A stretch of 64,000 nucleotides of DNA from Saccharomycopsis malanga (taxonomy: Eukaryota; Ascomycota; Saccharomycetes; Ascoideales; Saccharomycopsidaceae), in NCBI GenBank assembly GCA_004014935.1, contig CP025324.1, positions 930,001 to 994,000 of the forward strand. The letters run 5' to 3'. The position numbers and the translations under genes were made by a program. The notes beneath the pieces were generated by a model. That model searched no databases, was not told the origin of the DNA, and saw nothing but the letters and a program-made list of their open reading frames with translations. Positions 39,687 through 49,863 of the stretch are shown piece after piece. Positions within the stretch are counted from its first letter, which is position 1. Each line of letters starts with the position of its first letter.

Positions 39687-40345
39687 GATGGTATTGACTC
39701 GTTTTCATTTGTATGGTAATGTGTATACACACATTGAACGTTATATTTTGTTCTGTGGTGGTTTCCTGCTTGCAATCCAGTTTCTGATCCCATAGTATTA
39801 TTTCCATAGCTTTTCGCCCGTTTGTTTCTTTATTTAGGGTTTTGATATATATTTAGCTTGATGTTTGACAGTTGTAAACCTGATTGTATTAGTAAGATTT
39901 ACAATTCAAGTTTTTGGTTGGTTCAATTTGCTCCAACATCACTGCATGTTTTTACTCAATAACTCTACAAGTCATGCTACGTTTTTACCAGTTAAAACTT
40001 TATGTTGTTACTTTTTTGTACGTGTATTTACAGGACATTGTTAAGTAGTTTTACCAGTCAATCCTACAAGTGCTGCGGAGAAGTTGGGGGTTTTATTTTT
40101 CTATGATTTAGTATAAATGTCAATAAGTAAAGTAGGTTTTTTCCACTTTTCTACAATTCATTATTAATATAAATAAATAAAGTAGGCTTTTCCATTTTTC
40201 TACAATTTATCATAAATTTCAATACAGATAAATAATAATTCACTTTTCTATAATTCGATATAAATATCAGTTTTTCTTTAATTCAATATTATTTTCAATA
40301 CATATATCTAAATCTTCTCGGTTTTTCTGTGATTCAATATAAATT
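39687..40345. repeat. AT-rich gap with diverged repeats
   Basis: No gene is visible. From about 40095 to 40345 imperfect units recur with blocks such as TTTCTACAATT, AATAAAGTAGG and ATAAATTTCAATACAGAT. The first 400 bp show nothing recognisable. Confidence 0.5.
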
Positions 40346-40354
40346 TCAATACAG

Positions 40355-40577
40355 ATCAATAATATCCTCTTAATCATAATCTTCACACCCAATTGGCTGA
40401 AAGTTATCACTAGACTCGGTCTAGATCGTGTTTCAGACAGTTGCACTTGCCGGTGAATTCACATTCAGCATCGTAAAAAGCAGCGAGTAAAAGTGCCTTG
40501 ATGGGAATCGAACCCGTGTTCCTGTTAGGTCTTTCTTCTCGAAGAGCACTGACCACTGAGCCACACGGCCCAGTGGC
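40355..40577 (-). mobile_element. S1 SINE-like element, head and body
   Basis: The clearest S1 head. Minus-strand reading from 40577: GCCACTGGGCCGTGTGGCTCAGTGG (split here as an inverted repeat plus A box), then GGGTTCGATTCCC (B box), then the body with GGCAAGTGCAACTGTC and CAATTGGGTGTGAAG. The conserved 3' end is missing, so it is 3' truncated. TTTCAATA occurs at both borders, but local repeats make this weak evidence for a target duplication. Confidence 0.75.
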
Positions 40578-40841
40578 TTTCAATAAAAATGTCAATAGGT
40601 AAAATCAAATCTTCTCAATCTTCCTACAATTCAATATGACTATTTAATTGGTTCACACTCTGCCCTCTCCATGAATATATACCCCCGACACAACCTTCAC
40701 AGCTAGCACCATTTTACAACCTCTAGATAACCGACACCCTTACCTCCGTGACACCCGCACAGGTAAAAGAACCAATACACTGATGTCTCAACAAGTTTTA
40801 TAACCTTACAACTTTAATCTTTGCCTCCTGTATCAGCAACG

Positions 40842-41645
40842 ATGACGAAGACAACTAAAACGCTTCCACCTTTGAAGTGGAACTTACTTGCGGACAGCGT
40901 TGATATCGAGAACCGCGATGCTCATGTGCTTAGATTATTCGTGGTACGTCATGGCCAAACAGATTGTAATAAAAAGAAGATTCTTCAGGGACATTTAAAC
41001 ACCTACTTGAATGCCGAGGGAACTCAACAGGCCCGGTTGTGTGGGGAAAGATTCAGAAGTGTCAACATTGATGGGTTCGCGTCCAGCGATTTATATAGAT
41101 GTATTGATACTTTGGCAGAGATCAAACAGCACCACGATAATGTAGGTGCTGTTCATGTCTCTCCAAGCTTTCGTGAGAGAACTTTTGGGCCTGTAGAAGG
41201 ATTGACCATTACCGAAGCTGTAGAATATGCTAGTGCACACAGCACCAAGGACGAGAGCAAGACGTATAAGGACTTTGGAGAAGACCGGGAGGTTTTCAGA
41301 AAAAGACTTTTCAGTGCCGTAGACGGTTTGGTAGCTGATATAATCAAAAAAGAAGCTGGAGAACCCGGTGCTGGTTTGAAAAACGTTCTATTGGTGACCC
41401 ATGGTGGCTCCATACGGACGCTATTGGACCATTTTGCTAACGAATTGCGTCTTGATATCAACGAAAAGTTGATCGACCAAGGACATGCCACCAGAGTGGT
41501 TTACAACACTTCGGTGACCATATTTGACTTCTTCAAGCCAGATGTTATTGCCACTGGTGGTATTGGTAGAGGTGTCATCCAGATTATTGGAGACACCCGC
41601 CATTTAGGCGAGCAACTCGAGGTCAAGGACCAAAGAATCCGCTAG
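40842..41645 (+). CDS. Histidine phosphatase (phosphoglycerate mutase-like)
   Basis: The protein has 267 residues from the ATG at 40842. The frame extends 7 codons upstream only from a TTG. Motifs of the histidine phosphatase superfamily: LFVVRHGQTDCNKKKILQG with the phospho-acceptor His, SSDLYRC, SFRERTFGPVEG with the catalytic Glu, and LLVTHGGSIR with the second catalytic His. This arrangement matches the fructose-2,6-bisphosphatase/TIGAR/CobC-like branch and resembles yeast broad-specificity phosphatases such as YOR283W and Det1. It lacks the longer loops of glycolytic phosphoglycerate mutase. The substrate cannot be told from sequence alone. Confidence 0.82.
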   Translation: MTKTTKTLPPLKWNLLADSVDIENRDAHVLRLFVVRHGQTDCNKKKILQGHLNTYLNAEGTQQARLCGERFRSVNIDGFASSDLYRCIDTLAEIKQHHDNVGAVHVSPSFRERTFGPVEGLTITEAVEYASAHSTKDESKTYKDFGEDREVFRKRLFSAVDGLVADIIKKEAGEPGAGLKNVLLVTHGGSIRTLLDHFANELRLDINEKLIDQGHATRVVYNTSVTIFDFFKPDVIATGGIGRGVIQIIGDTRHLGEQLEVKDQRIR

Positions 41646-41756
41646 GGTCGTTTCACTCAACTAGATATAAATATACATAAATACCAACGACTGATCAATT
41701 AAGCGTTTAAAACCATTGAGAGTCTTGTAAATAAATTAAAAAATATTAAAAAGTAG

Positions 41757-42165
41757 ATATTAGTTTATTTTAATATTAAATATTTGTAATATTAGGATGG
41801 ACCTCTATTAAACGGAAAATGGGTAAAACGTTGGTTGACTATTTAAGACTCTATTTCTTCCTTCATTTTAGTCTTCTCTTATCCTTTTTATATAGTCAGT
41901 CTACGTTTTACCCATTCTCCGGTCAATACAAACTCATCTTAATATTTAAAGATAAAAGGAGACTAAAATAAAGTAGGAAATAGAGCCTTAAATAGTGGTT
42001 AGAACAGTGAGATATCTAAAAGGGCAATCGAGCGTTGCAGACCACTTGTGTCAACTCAAAAAGGTAACGATGAAGGAAGAGTCAGTAGGCATAAGACTAG
42101 AACCATATAGATGTTTAGCACCAATGATACAATGTTAGTTTATTTTAATATTAAATATAATTCAG
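41757..42165 (-). mobile_element. LTR-like fossil with inverted internal duplication
   Basis: Read on the minus strand it begins with the same TGTATCATTGGT block as the segment at 829 and ends with the same TTTTACCCATT block. It contains an inverted repeat of about 40 bp per arm (TATTTAAGGCTCTATTTC type) around a second copy of the end block. Direct repeats containing TTTAATATTAAAATAAACTA flank it. It is consistent with an old, rearranged solo LTR. No internal genes remain. Confidence 0.4.
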
Positions 42166-42337
42166 ATATTAATTCATCAACCAGAAAAAGAATTAAAACA
42201 ATATGTTTTAACCATTATAAAGAAAAGTCTGAAATATCGTCATATCTCTATATATGAGTGTTGATATACAGAATAAATGTAGACAAAGGACAAAGACACA
42301 GTAGACCACTTGTATTTCAAATAAAGAAGATAAAAAG

Positions 42338-42385
42338 ACTAAACTAAACTAAACTAAACTAAACTAAACCAAGCCAAGCCAAACC
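42338..42385. repeat. (AAACT)n microsatellite
   Basis: About six AAACT units followed by AAGCC/AAACC variants, directly after the stop codon of the following minus-strand gene. Confidence 0.85.
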
Positions 42386-42387
42386 AA

Positions 42388-42972
42388 TCATGACAAATAT
42401 GTATGCTGGGCTAGCTTCAACTTGTCCTTTTTATGTTTCTTATGCTTTTTGTTTTGTTTGATAGAAGCGGTTTTGTTGTCGAACTTGTCGGCAAAATCAT
42501 TCAACTCGTCGTTCTGGCCAGAGCCAAGTAACAAGTAATTCTTTTGAGCCTCTATGGCGGCTTGCAAGTCCCTGGCATCCATTTGTTTTTGAATAGCTTC
42601 TGCAAGCTGATAATCTGTGATATCGGTTCCCAAATCCTGGTTAACGTCAACAATGTCAAGAGTGTTGGCAGCCGGTTTAATGTTCTTAGCGTTACTGGCT
42701 GCACCAGAGCTTTTAGCACAGTTTTTGGCTTGACGCTGGGAGGACTTCAAAGCAGCAACTTCAGCATACGACAACTTTCTAAAATCAACCTGGATGAAAT
42801 CGTCATCTTCTTGCCCGTCATTGATGGCAAGTACCTTGTGATTGTTGAAGATGGCAGCGCCACTGGCATCATACTTGAGCGGCTGTGGCTCGGGCGTAGA
42901 ATGGGCAATTACCAGCGGTTCAGCGGCAGATTTTTTGGTAGATGAAGCGAAAAAGTAGTCAAAGAACCCCAT
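42388..42972 (-). CDS. Hypothetical protein, charged and helical
   Basis: The protein has 194 residues from the ATG at 42972. No domain is recognised. It opens MGFFDYFFASSTKK and has an acidic DGQEDDDFIQVDF stretch followed by RKLSYAEVAALKS. A helical segment DYQLAEAIQKQMDARDLQAAIEAQ (about 120-143) follows, and it ends in a very basic Lys/His run (KQNKKHKKHKKDKLK) that could be a nuclear or nucleolar signal. Codon use is ordinary and the frame is unbroken, which supports a real gene. Two CACGTG sites lie about 440-480 bp upstream. Confidence 0.72.
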   Translation of the reverse strand: MGFFDYFFASSTKKSAAEPLVIAHSTPEPQPLKYDASGAAIFNNHKVLAINDGQEDDDFIQVDFRKLSYAEVAALKSSQRQAKNCAKSSGAASNAKNIKPAANTLDIVDVNQDLGTDITDYQLAEAIQKQMDARDLQAAIEAQKNYLLLGSGQNDELNDFADKFDNKTASIKQNKKHKKHKKDKLKLAQHTYLS

Positions 42973-43408
42973 ACTTGATTGTATTTTTCTTTAAAACGTG
43001 TAAGCGTAAATATAGAAGCGTACACGGTGAAACCAAATATAACCAATGAGGTGATGATAACGCGATGAGATAAGACAAAACGGAGAAATAGATCCAACTG
43101 TGGAGATCCAATACAAGGGGAATCAACAAATGATGAGATTCTAAATAATATGGAGAGACAACAATATGAGAAAACTCCCGCCACCCGAGCAATAAATATA
43201 CCAAAATAAACAGGCGCCAAACTACACTTTATATGTCTGCCCTACACAAATAATAATAAGGGCGATAAGACTATATAGTAAACACGCTGCTGCAGATCGG
43301 GTCATCGTGCAGCCGGGGCTTACGCGCACGCTGGTGTCATCTGTGCATGATGGACATATCTGGATGCATTTGATTACGCATTGGGGCTACCCGGCTAGAT
43401 CATGAGTG

Positions 43409-43449
43409 CACGTGCGCACAATACCGTCCTTGATTGCGGGGCGCACGTG
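43409..43449. promoter_or_regulatory. Paired CACGTG E-boxes
   Basis: CACGTG at 43409-43414 and 43444-43449, 35 bp apart, in a GC-richer patch of the gap between the two minus-strand genes. Cbf1/Pho4-type factors bind such sites. The likely target is the gene starting at 42972. The rest of the gap 42973-43762 has nothing else recognisable. Confidence 0.45.
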
Positions 43450-43762
43450 TGCTAGTAAATTAACTGGGATTCCAGATGAACCGTGCCGTGCTACCAGACC
43501 AGGTTTTATCCTTGGTAATAATAGTCATAATCGTCGGTTGTTGAGCGAGCATCTTTGGTCCCAAAAAAAAAAATACAAAATACAAAAACTAATACCCGTC
43601 CAGTTGAACGTATGCAGCGTCCACATGATATATACATATTGATGCGTCAACGCACATAAGCAAAGAGTTAACGACGTCATTTTACTACGAGTAGATGGAT
43701 ATAATTATTGTTCATGACATGATTTTTTTTATTAATTGCTATGAAGCATTTTAGTATATATG

Positions 43763-44128
43763 TTAGAGTAGCATCATAAGAGATCCGGCGGCGGCAGCGA
43801 ATGCGGCGGCAAAAAGACCTTGGTGCACAGTAGGGGCAGCAGCGGAAGAACCGGAAGAAGAAGCAGCACCACCGCCATGGCTAGAATTGTTATTCATTCC
43901 AGCCATACCGGCCATACCACCTGAACTGCTTGAACTGTCTTTGGCGCCGGAAACAGTGCTGATACCGCTTATAGAAGACGCAGCGCTCTCAGCAACCGTA
44001 GTGGTCATGGCCATGGCCATGGATGGCATGCCGTCCATTGACATTGTAGTAGAGTAAACAACCGTAAGGTCAGACTCAGCGGCAGCAACCGCAGCAGCCA
44101 TTAATATTATCGGGAGTTTGAATTGCAT
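43763..44128 (-). CDS. Small Met/Ser-rich GPI-type cell-surface protein
   Basis: The protein has 121 residues. It has an N-terminal signal peptide (MQFKLPIILMAAAVAAA), a Ser/Gly/Ala-rich ectodomain, and a C-terminal hydrophobic tail (GLFAAAFAAAAGSLMMLL) preceded by small residues (SSGSSAAAP). This is the standard layout of a GPI-anchored cell-wall protein. The ectodomain contains a Met cluster TTMSMDGMPSMAMAM and GGMAGMAGM with a nearby His, which resembles the Mets motifs of copper-binding ectodomains. No enzymatic domain is present. The start is the ATG at 44128. Function is unknown; a copper role is only suggested. Confidence 0.78.
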   Translation of the reverse strand: MQFKLPIILMAAAVAAAESDLTVVYSTTMSMDGMPSMAMAMTTTVAESAASSISGISTVSGAKDSSSSSGGMAGMAGMNNNSSHGGGAASSSGSSAAAPTVHQGLFAAAFAAAAGSLMMLL

Positions 44129-45115
44129 TATTGGTTTGATGTGTATATTAAGTGTAAGATATGTATGTAGTGTATTGTATGGATGGTGGAGGTAGATGTG
44201 CCGAGCCAGAAAACAGCATTCTTTTTATATTACAGGATGGTGTCAACTACACTCTTACAATTTGAGCAATTATTGCTCCATCTAACGTAGGCACATTATT
44301 AGTCTTGGGGTCCAAATTGTTTTCTATAACTTTTCAGAGGAAAAACGAGCAATTATTGCCCAGACGGTGTTGATTTCACGGCGTTTTGTCGGTAGAATAT
44401 TATGAAATACGGTAAATATCTTGTTACGTCCAATGAGGTGATGAATAGCTATTCTTTGGGAAGTTGTTATAAGGATTGCGGTGCTGAAAGAAGGTAAACA
44501 GGAAACAGAAAATTGGTAAATATGCCAAGTTGATAATTTTGTATTTTTGATTAAATTAACTTTAATTTCCATTTATGGTAAGTAATAGTAAAGTGATTGT
44601 AATATAATGCGTAGTATATACAAGTTACGTATTTACATACTGGATACAACGAGAATTGGCGAAATCCAATGAAGATTAATCAAAATGTATTCTTTCCAAT
44701 ACCAGTGGTTGCACTTTGCCCTGTAAGGAAGGCTTACTTATTGGATAATCCTGCTGCTTGTTATTTTACATAATAAAGTAAGGAAAGTTCAGTTATTGGA
44801 TGTTTCGTTAGCAAATTGTTTGTAAAGTTGAAGAGAATATGATAGTACTGGGAGAATAGGTAATAAATTATAAACTTTTATATTCTTCGCGTTTAAAACT
44901 ACTGGTCAGTCTTCTTTTAGCATTCTACAACCTACTTAGAACCACTGGTCTTCTTCTAACATTCTAAAGCCTACGTGAATTCACCATAACTTTCGTAGAT
45001 ATTAACAAAAGAAGCAGTTTGGAAAACAATGATAAAAGTGCAGTAGAAACACTATATCAAGGCTCTATGTAAATATGTTGCATAATATATATAAAATTCG
45101 ATAGAAAAAAAGATT
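44129..45115. other. Intergenic, nothing recognised
   Basis: Upstream region of the GPI-type gene and downstream region of TPS1. A TTTTTATATTACAGG TATA-like run at about 44221 lies some 95 bp upstream of the GPI-type gene. AGCCTACG/CCTACTTAG-type blocks near 44900-44980 are loosely repeated. No gene is visible. Confidence 0.45.
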
Positions 45116-46567
45116 CTATTTTGCTTTTTTTTGAAGTCTTTTGATTTCCTTTTTGGAAATCTTATACAACTCGTTTACGAAGCTTTCGCCCCAGTAAGCA
45201 CTGGTATATTTACTGATGTAACCGAACAATTTTTGATGGTTGGCTTTTCTTTTAGGTTCGGGCAACGTCAACGATTCGTAAATGGCTTCTGAAAGCTCCT
45301 CGTTGTTCCACGGGTTTACTATGATAGACCCGTTCAAAGACTGGGCAGCGCCTGCGAATTCAGATAGGATCAATACGCCGTAGTTGTCCTTTTGGCAGGC
45401 AATATATTCGTAAGAAACCAAGTTCATGCCGTCTCTGGTTGAAGAGACCAAACAAACGTCAGAGATGTGATAGAGAGAAATCAACTCGTTGAATGGAATC
45501 GACCGGTGCATAAAATGGATAGGAACGAAATCAATGGTGCCAAACTTACCGTTGATTCTTCCTACAAGTTCATTCACCGTGGCTCTAAGATGCTGATACT
45601 CGTCCACGTCTCCTCTGGACGGGATTGCTAACTGGATAAGGATGACTTTTCCAACCATTTCAGGATGTTCGTTCAAAAACGCTTCAAAAGCATGGAGTTT
45701 TTGAGGCACGCCCTTGATATAGTCCAACCGGTCTACGCCTACAATGACTTTTACATCTTTACCAATCTTGCTGCGTAGTTGAGTGATGCGATCTTGAACG
45801 CTTTGGGTTTTTAGTCCATTGACAAACTTGTCAACGTCAATACCAATAGGAAAGGCGCCGACACTGATGAATCTGTTTTTGTATTCCACCCCATTGGGCA
45901 AAGTGTCCAAATTGAGCACCTTGTTGACCGAAGAAAGAAAGTGTCTTGCGTAATCATATGTATGGAACCCAATCAAGTCACAGCTCAATACACCGCTCAA
46001 GATCTCTTTTCTGACGGGCAATATTCTGTAAATCTCGGAAGATGGGAACGGAGTATGCAAAAAGAAGCCTAATTTGACATTGCTGATCTTATCTGCAATA
46101 TTCTTACGTAACAATTCAGGCAAAAGCATTAAATGATAATCGTGAACCCAAATCATGTCGTTATCTTTGGTGTTACGCGCAATTTCTTCTGCAAACAACT
46201 TGTTGGCCTCGTTATAGGCAAACCAAGCGTTTTCATCGAAATTCATTTCCCCAGGATGATAGTGGAATAAAGGCCAAAGAATCGAATTGGAGAACCCATT
46301 GTAATGCAATTCTGCAATCTCATCGCTGAGAAAAATCGGAATACAGTTGAATTTCGTGATTAAATCATTCCGGACTTTATCCTTCTCTTCTTCAGGTATT
46401 TCCAACCCCGGCCATCCATACCATTGGAAACTTGTGGTTTTCTTCAACCCTTGCAATGCCGTCACTAGCCCACCACTCGACATGGCATAGTCGTATTTCC
46501 CATCCTCACTCCGCTTGATAGTCACCGGAAGTCGGTTCGAAACAACCAACACATTGCCTTGCACCAT
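45116..46567 (-). CDS. TPS1: Trehalose-6-phosphate synthase
   Basis: The protein has 483 residues, full length for fungal Tps1 (GT20 family), which makes trehalose-6-phosphate from UDP-glucose and glucose-6-phosphate. Substrate motifs are present: SNRLPVTI (Arg), FQWYGWPGLE, WVHDYHLMLLP (Asp), GVDRLDYIKGVPQK (Arg and Lys for the UDP phosphates) and TRDGMNLVSYEYI (Asp-Gly-Met-Asn-Leu-Val). It ends in a basic tail KKEIKRLQKKAK. It is the catalytic subunit only, with no phosphatase domain. The start is the ATG at 46567. The upstream region has TATATA sequences close to the start and an AGGGG at 47014, consistent with stress induction. Confidence 0.97.
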   Translation of the reverse strand: MVQGNVLVVSNRLPVTIKRSEDGKYDYAMSSGGLVTALQGLKKTTSFQWYGWPGLEIPEEEKDKVRNDLITKFNCIPIFLSDEIAELHYNGFSNSILWPLFHYHPGEMNFDENAWFAYNEANKLFAEEIARNTKDNDMIWVHDYHLMLLPELLRKNIADKISNVKLGFFLHTPFPSSEIYRILPVRKEILSGVLSCDLIGFHTYDYARHFLSSVNKVLNLDTLPNGVEYKNRFISVGAFPIGIDVDKFVNGLKTQSVQDRITQLRSKIGKDVKVIVGVDRLDYIKGVPQKLHAFEAFLNEHPEMVGKVILIQLAIPSRGDVDEYQHLRATVNELVGRINGKFGTIDFVPIHFMHRSIPFNELISLYHISDVCLVSSTRDGMNLVSYEYIACQKDNYGVLILSEFAGAAQSLNGSIIVNPWNNEELSEAIYESLTLPEPKRKANHQKLFGYISKYTSAYWGESFVNELYKISKKEIKRLQKKAK

Positions 46568-47204
46568 CTTTTATATATCTATATGTATACCAATAGCCAA
46601 TAGAAAATAGCAAGCGTTCAATCTGCGCTTTCAATCTGATAAATTTGGTTTTTTTTGCTCACCTCAACAATTATAAAATAGGATTTATCTTACAATTTAT
46701 AAATGTACGAAAATCCACCAAAAATTCACTTAATTAGCAACATTACACCCCAAATTTGAAAGCAACTTTTCTTAGAACTTTCTCTCTGCCTTCTTCTCTC
46801 TTCTCTTCGCTCTGCAGGCTCCTCGAAATGCGCGCACGTGAGTGTGCATATAAGTGCATATGGCGGCAGGCAACCATTTCCAGCAATATATATATATATT
46901 ACTTTGCAAGTTGTATTAATTTTCGCAATACAAGTGTTTTACTGCTTAATTTGGCCTGACATGTAGATCGGCGGGTGCTTTGATTGATTGACAACTCGCG
47001 GACAGCATCACTTAGGGGCGGCCATGACATCAACTAGGTTACCTCATTTGGCTTACGTAACAGGCTCAGCAAGCAATCTTGGCACGTTTTTAACCAATGC
47101 AAAGCAAGAGTATTCTTCTTTCTATATATTACCCAATGTAGCTACTGGGCCAGTGCTCTCGGAGAGAGACTAAAAACCTAACAGTGAAAAGGTGAGAATA
47201 TCAT
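46568..47204. promoter_or_regulatory. TPS1 upstream region with STRE-like AGGGG
   Basis: AGGGG at 47014-47018 lies about 450 bp upstream of TPS1. TATATCTATATG lies next to the start. A TATATATATATTAC run occurs at 46888-46902. No gene is visible in this stretch; short open frames at 46756-46959 and 46988-47173 are unsupported. Confidence 0.4.
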
Positions 47205-47459
47205 GATTGTCATTTACCAAGTCCCCTTAGACATAGCACGTATATACGACACTGATGTGTACTGGGCTTGAAATATATGATATCATTATATTAGTGATCT
47301 CATAGACAAATCAATTTAAATCGTAGTATTTCTCATAGAATACCCAATAGTCTCTTTTTTTTATAATTATACACTTAGCAAAGAATGAGTATATTAATTT
47401 CCAAAATATACTCTCAAAAAAAAAGTTATGTTTTCCTTTTTTAACAGAAATATGCCTAT
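47205..47459 (+). mobile_element. S1 3' end plus linker preceding S2
   Basis: S1 3' end at about 47215-47280 (ACCAAGTCCCCTTAGACAT, then TGTACTGGGCTTGAAATAT). A linker at 47285-47459 follows, homologous to 4473-4634. The same S1-linker-S2 order occurs in both places. Confidence 0.65.
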
Positions 47460-48300
47460 ATGCCTTACTATTGTCGAGTGGCCAAGTTGGTTGAGCCATG
47501 CGCCACACTAAATAGTGCATAATAATGCAGAAAAACAAGTGTGGCGTTCCTCACTTGGGGCATTGGTACTCGATTCGCGCTGCTGACGTTTTGAAATAAT
47601 CATCAAACGTTTTATTGTAATAAACCTATGCTATCCAAGTTATTTTGATTTGAAAAAACATAAAATAGCATTTCAAATTTTTTTGCAATATTGGAGTACC
47701 ATTTATAATAAAAATTATCACGATTTCGCCAAAATTTGTGATAAAACGGAAAATTGTCAATTTTGACAAAAAGTTAAATCTTTTAAATGTATTTATAAAG
47801 TCTTTACAGCAGCCTAAACCACACAAAAATTATATTTCTATACTCTGTAAAATCTAGAGTTATATATCATGTCGTTTGATTTAAAATATGGCTTTCATAA
47901 ATTACGTAATAGTGAGAAAGTAACATTTTGTCGAAATTAGCACATAATTTGTTGGCAATTGTTTTTTTTCACAGCTCAGAAAAACTTACTTTATTTCTTG
48001 ACATTATTCCATAGTTTTCAATTGTTTTTAGTTTTATTTGTGCTTTTTTCAGGATTTGAATGAGGTCTTTTTTTGAAAGAGACACGCATATCAAGAGCTT
48101 AAAAAAGTATTGACTATTATAGGTTCTTAGAGGAACTGATATTCAATAGAGATCATTACATATTGTCAAACTAGCTTATTTCATCTTCCGCTATACATTG
48201 AATATTTTATGGGACTCGGTAATGCATAATGTACTCATTTATAAGTTTTATACATCTGTTCATGGGAGTCCGTTTTAAAAACTTCAAGGTGAAGTTGTAA
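47460..48300 (+). mobile_element. S2 tRNA-headed element, copy 5 (3' truncated)
   Basis: The head AGTGGCCAAGTTGGTTGAGCC and the stem CGCCACAC/GTGTGGCG with two 10-bp units in the loop. GGTACTCGATTCGCGCTG follows. The body matches the family to about 48295, then similarity stops, so roughly the last 120 bp of the consensus are missing. It ends about 140 bp from the OYE stop codon. Confidence 0.75.
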
Positions 48301-48442
48301 ATAAATACAATTTTTAGATTATGTTTATTTATACAAATGGCTTTATTACTATCATTCTCATGCATATCATTTTGTTTCCTGCTTACAAACATTAAACTAT
48401 ACAATGTATCATTTATTATGAGTATGCAAATATATCTATAAT

Positions 48443-49657
48443 CTAAGCCAAAGGCTTACCAAGTCTGTTTTTTTCTTGTTCCTCGTTAAAAGTTTGGTCT
48501 TGACCGTATCTAGGATAAGTGTTGTAGCCCCAATTATCATGGGTATAGAACAATTCTCTTTCGTAAGGTCTCAATTCGTAGCCATTTCTCAATCTTTCGA
48601 CAAGGTCTGGGTTTGAAGTTGAGATTCTACCCAAGCCAATCAAGGTTCTGTTATTGGCGTTGACGTCCTTAATCAAATTGTTCCAATTCTTTGGGTCGGA
48701 TTTGTCATAGTAGCCACCAACACGTAAAATTGTACCTTTGTAGATTTCGTAGATCCATTCGTTAGTGCCATGGACCTCTTCTTCCTTGAAACCAAAACTT
48801 CCGTTAACACGAGGCTCTACGATGCTAAGGTAAGCAAAATCGTGCTGTTTACGGCGTTTTTCTAATTCAGAAATGATGTAGCCAAAAGTAGCATACGGAT
48901 GTGGGTCGCCAGCAGCACCAGCCATGCCACCAAAAGTGATCCAAGGAGAAATACGGCAGGCAACACGAGAAGCACCCACTTTTTCTACAATGGCATCAAG
49001 AACCTCAAAGAAAAACCGAGCACGGTTCTCAATAGAACCACCGTATTCATCGGTACGGTCGTTTGAGATCTTTTGGAAAAACTGGTCAAAAAGATATCCA
49101 TGAGCAGAGTGGATTTCAACGATATCAAAGCCAGCTTTTTCAATAGCATTGGAAGCAACCTCAGCATATAAAGGAACATAATCTTTGACTTCTTGGGTAG
49201 ATAACCCAGTCAATGGTTTATTCAACTTTTTGGCAAGTTGCTCGGATTCCTTGTCCATATAAATGTTGGAGGCACTTTTGAAATCAAGGTTTTCCTTGAC
49301 CAACTCGTTGACATCAGCTTGTCTACCCAAATTCCACAATTGACAGGAAATGTAACTTCCATTTTTATGGACTTGGTCAGTAATCTTACGCCAAGCCTTA
49401 AGTTGACGGTCATTCCAAAGACCAGGAACATTGGACCAGCCTCCTGCCTTTGGAGCTACAAATGTGGCTTCGCTGATAACAAGAGAACCAGCGGTTTTGG
49501 TCATCTCATCATAATGTTCAAGTTGTAAATCTGTTGGAACATGATCCTCAGTAGCTCTGGCTCTTGTCAATGGAGGAACTACAACTCTATGAGAAAGTTC
49601 AATCTTGTCCCCAATAGTGAGGGGTTTGAAAAGATTTGTACTAGCAAGTTCGGACAT
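48443..49657 (-). CDS. OYE2: Old yellow enzyme (NADPH dehydrogenase)
   Basis: The protein has 404 residues from the ATG at 49657. An alternative ATG at 49678 would add seven residues; 49657 is chosen for its A at -3 and because the family begins shortly before TNLFKP. It is an FMN-dependent ene-reductase. Motifs: TNLFKPLTIGD, VVPPLTRARAT (Thr at the flavin), QLWNLGR (Trp), IVEIHSAHGYL (the His/His pair and the proton-donor Tyr), RTDEYGGSIENR, RISPW, and IGLGRISTSNPDLVERL (the FMN phosphate site). S. cerevisiae has His/Asn where this has His/His, a common variant. It is likely induced by oxidative or electrophile stress. The symbol marks the family rather than a particular paralogue. Confidence 0.93.
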   Translation of the reverse strand: MSELASTNLFKPLTIGDKIELSHRVVVPPLTRARATEDHVPTDLQLEHYDEMTKTAGSLVISEATFVAPKAGGWSNVPGLWNDRQLKAWRKITDQVHKNGSYISCQLWNLGRQADVNELVKENLDFKSASNIYMDKESEQLAKKLNKPLTGLSTQEVKDYVPLYAEVASNAIEKAGFDIVEIHSAHGYLFDQFFQKISNDRTDEYGGSIENRARFFFEVLDAIVEKVGASRVACRISPWITFGGMAGAAGDPHPYATFGYIISELEKRRKQHDFAYLSIVEPRVNGSFGFKEEEVHGTNEWIYEIYKGTILRVGGYYDKSDPKNWNNLIKDVNANNRTLIGLGRISTSNPDLVERLRNGYELRPYERELFYTHDNWGYNTYPRYGQDQTFNEEQEKNRLGKPLA

Positions 49658-49863
49658 ATTTATTGATGGTTTTAACATCAAATTATATTAAGAATACTTT
49701 GCCCCGAGATGCGATCTTCTTATATAAAGAAGCTTTTCGGAGTGCGTTTTTTGAAAAATCTTGCACCGCTTACTAATTGATAGAATATACCAGAATAGAA
49801 ACAATAGCGAATCTCGGAGTCTACGGGGATTGTATTTGTAAGCTGGGCAATTGATGGTCAGTG

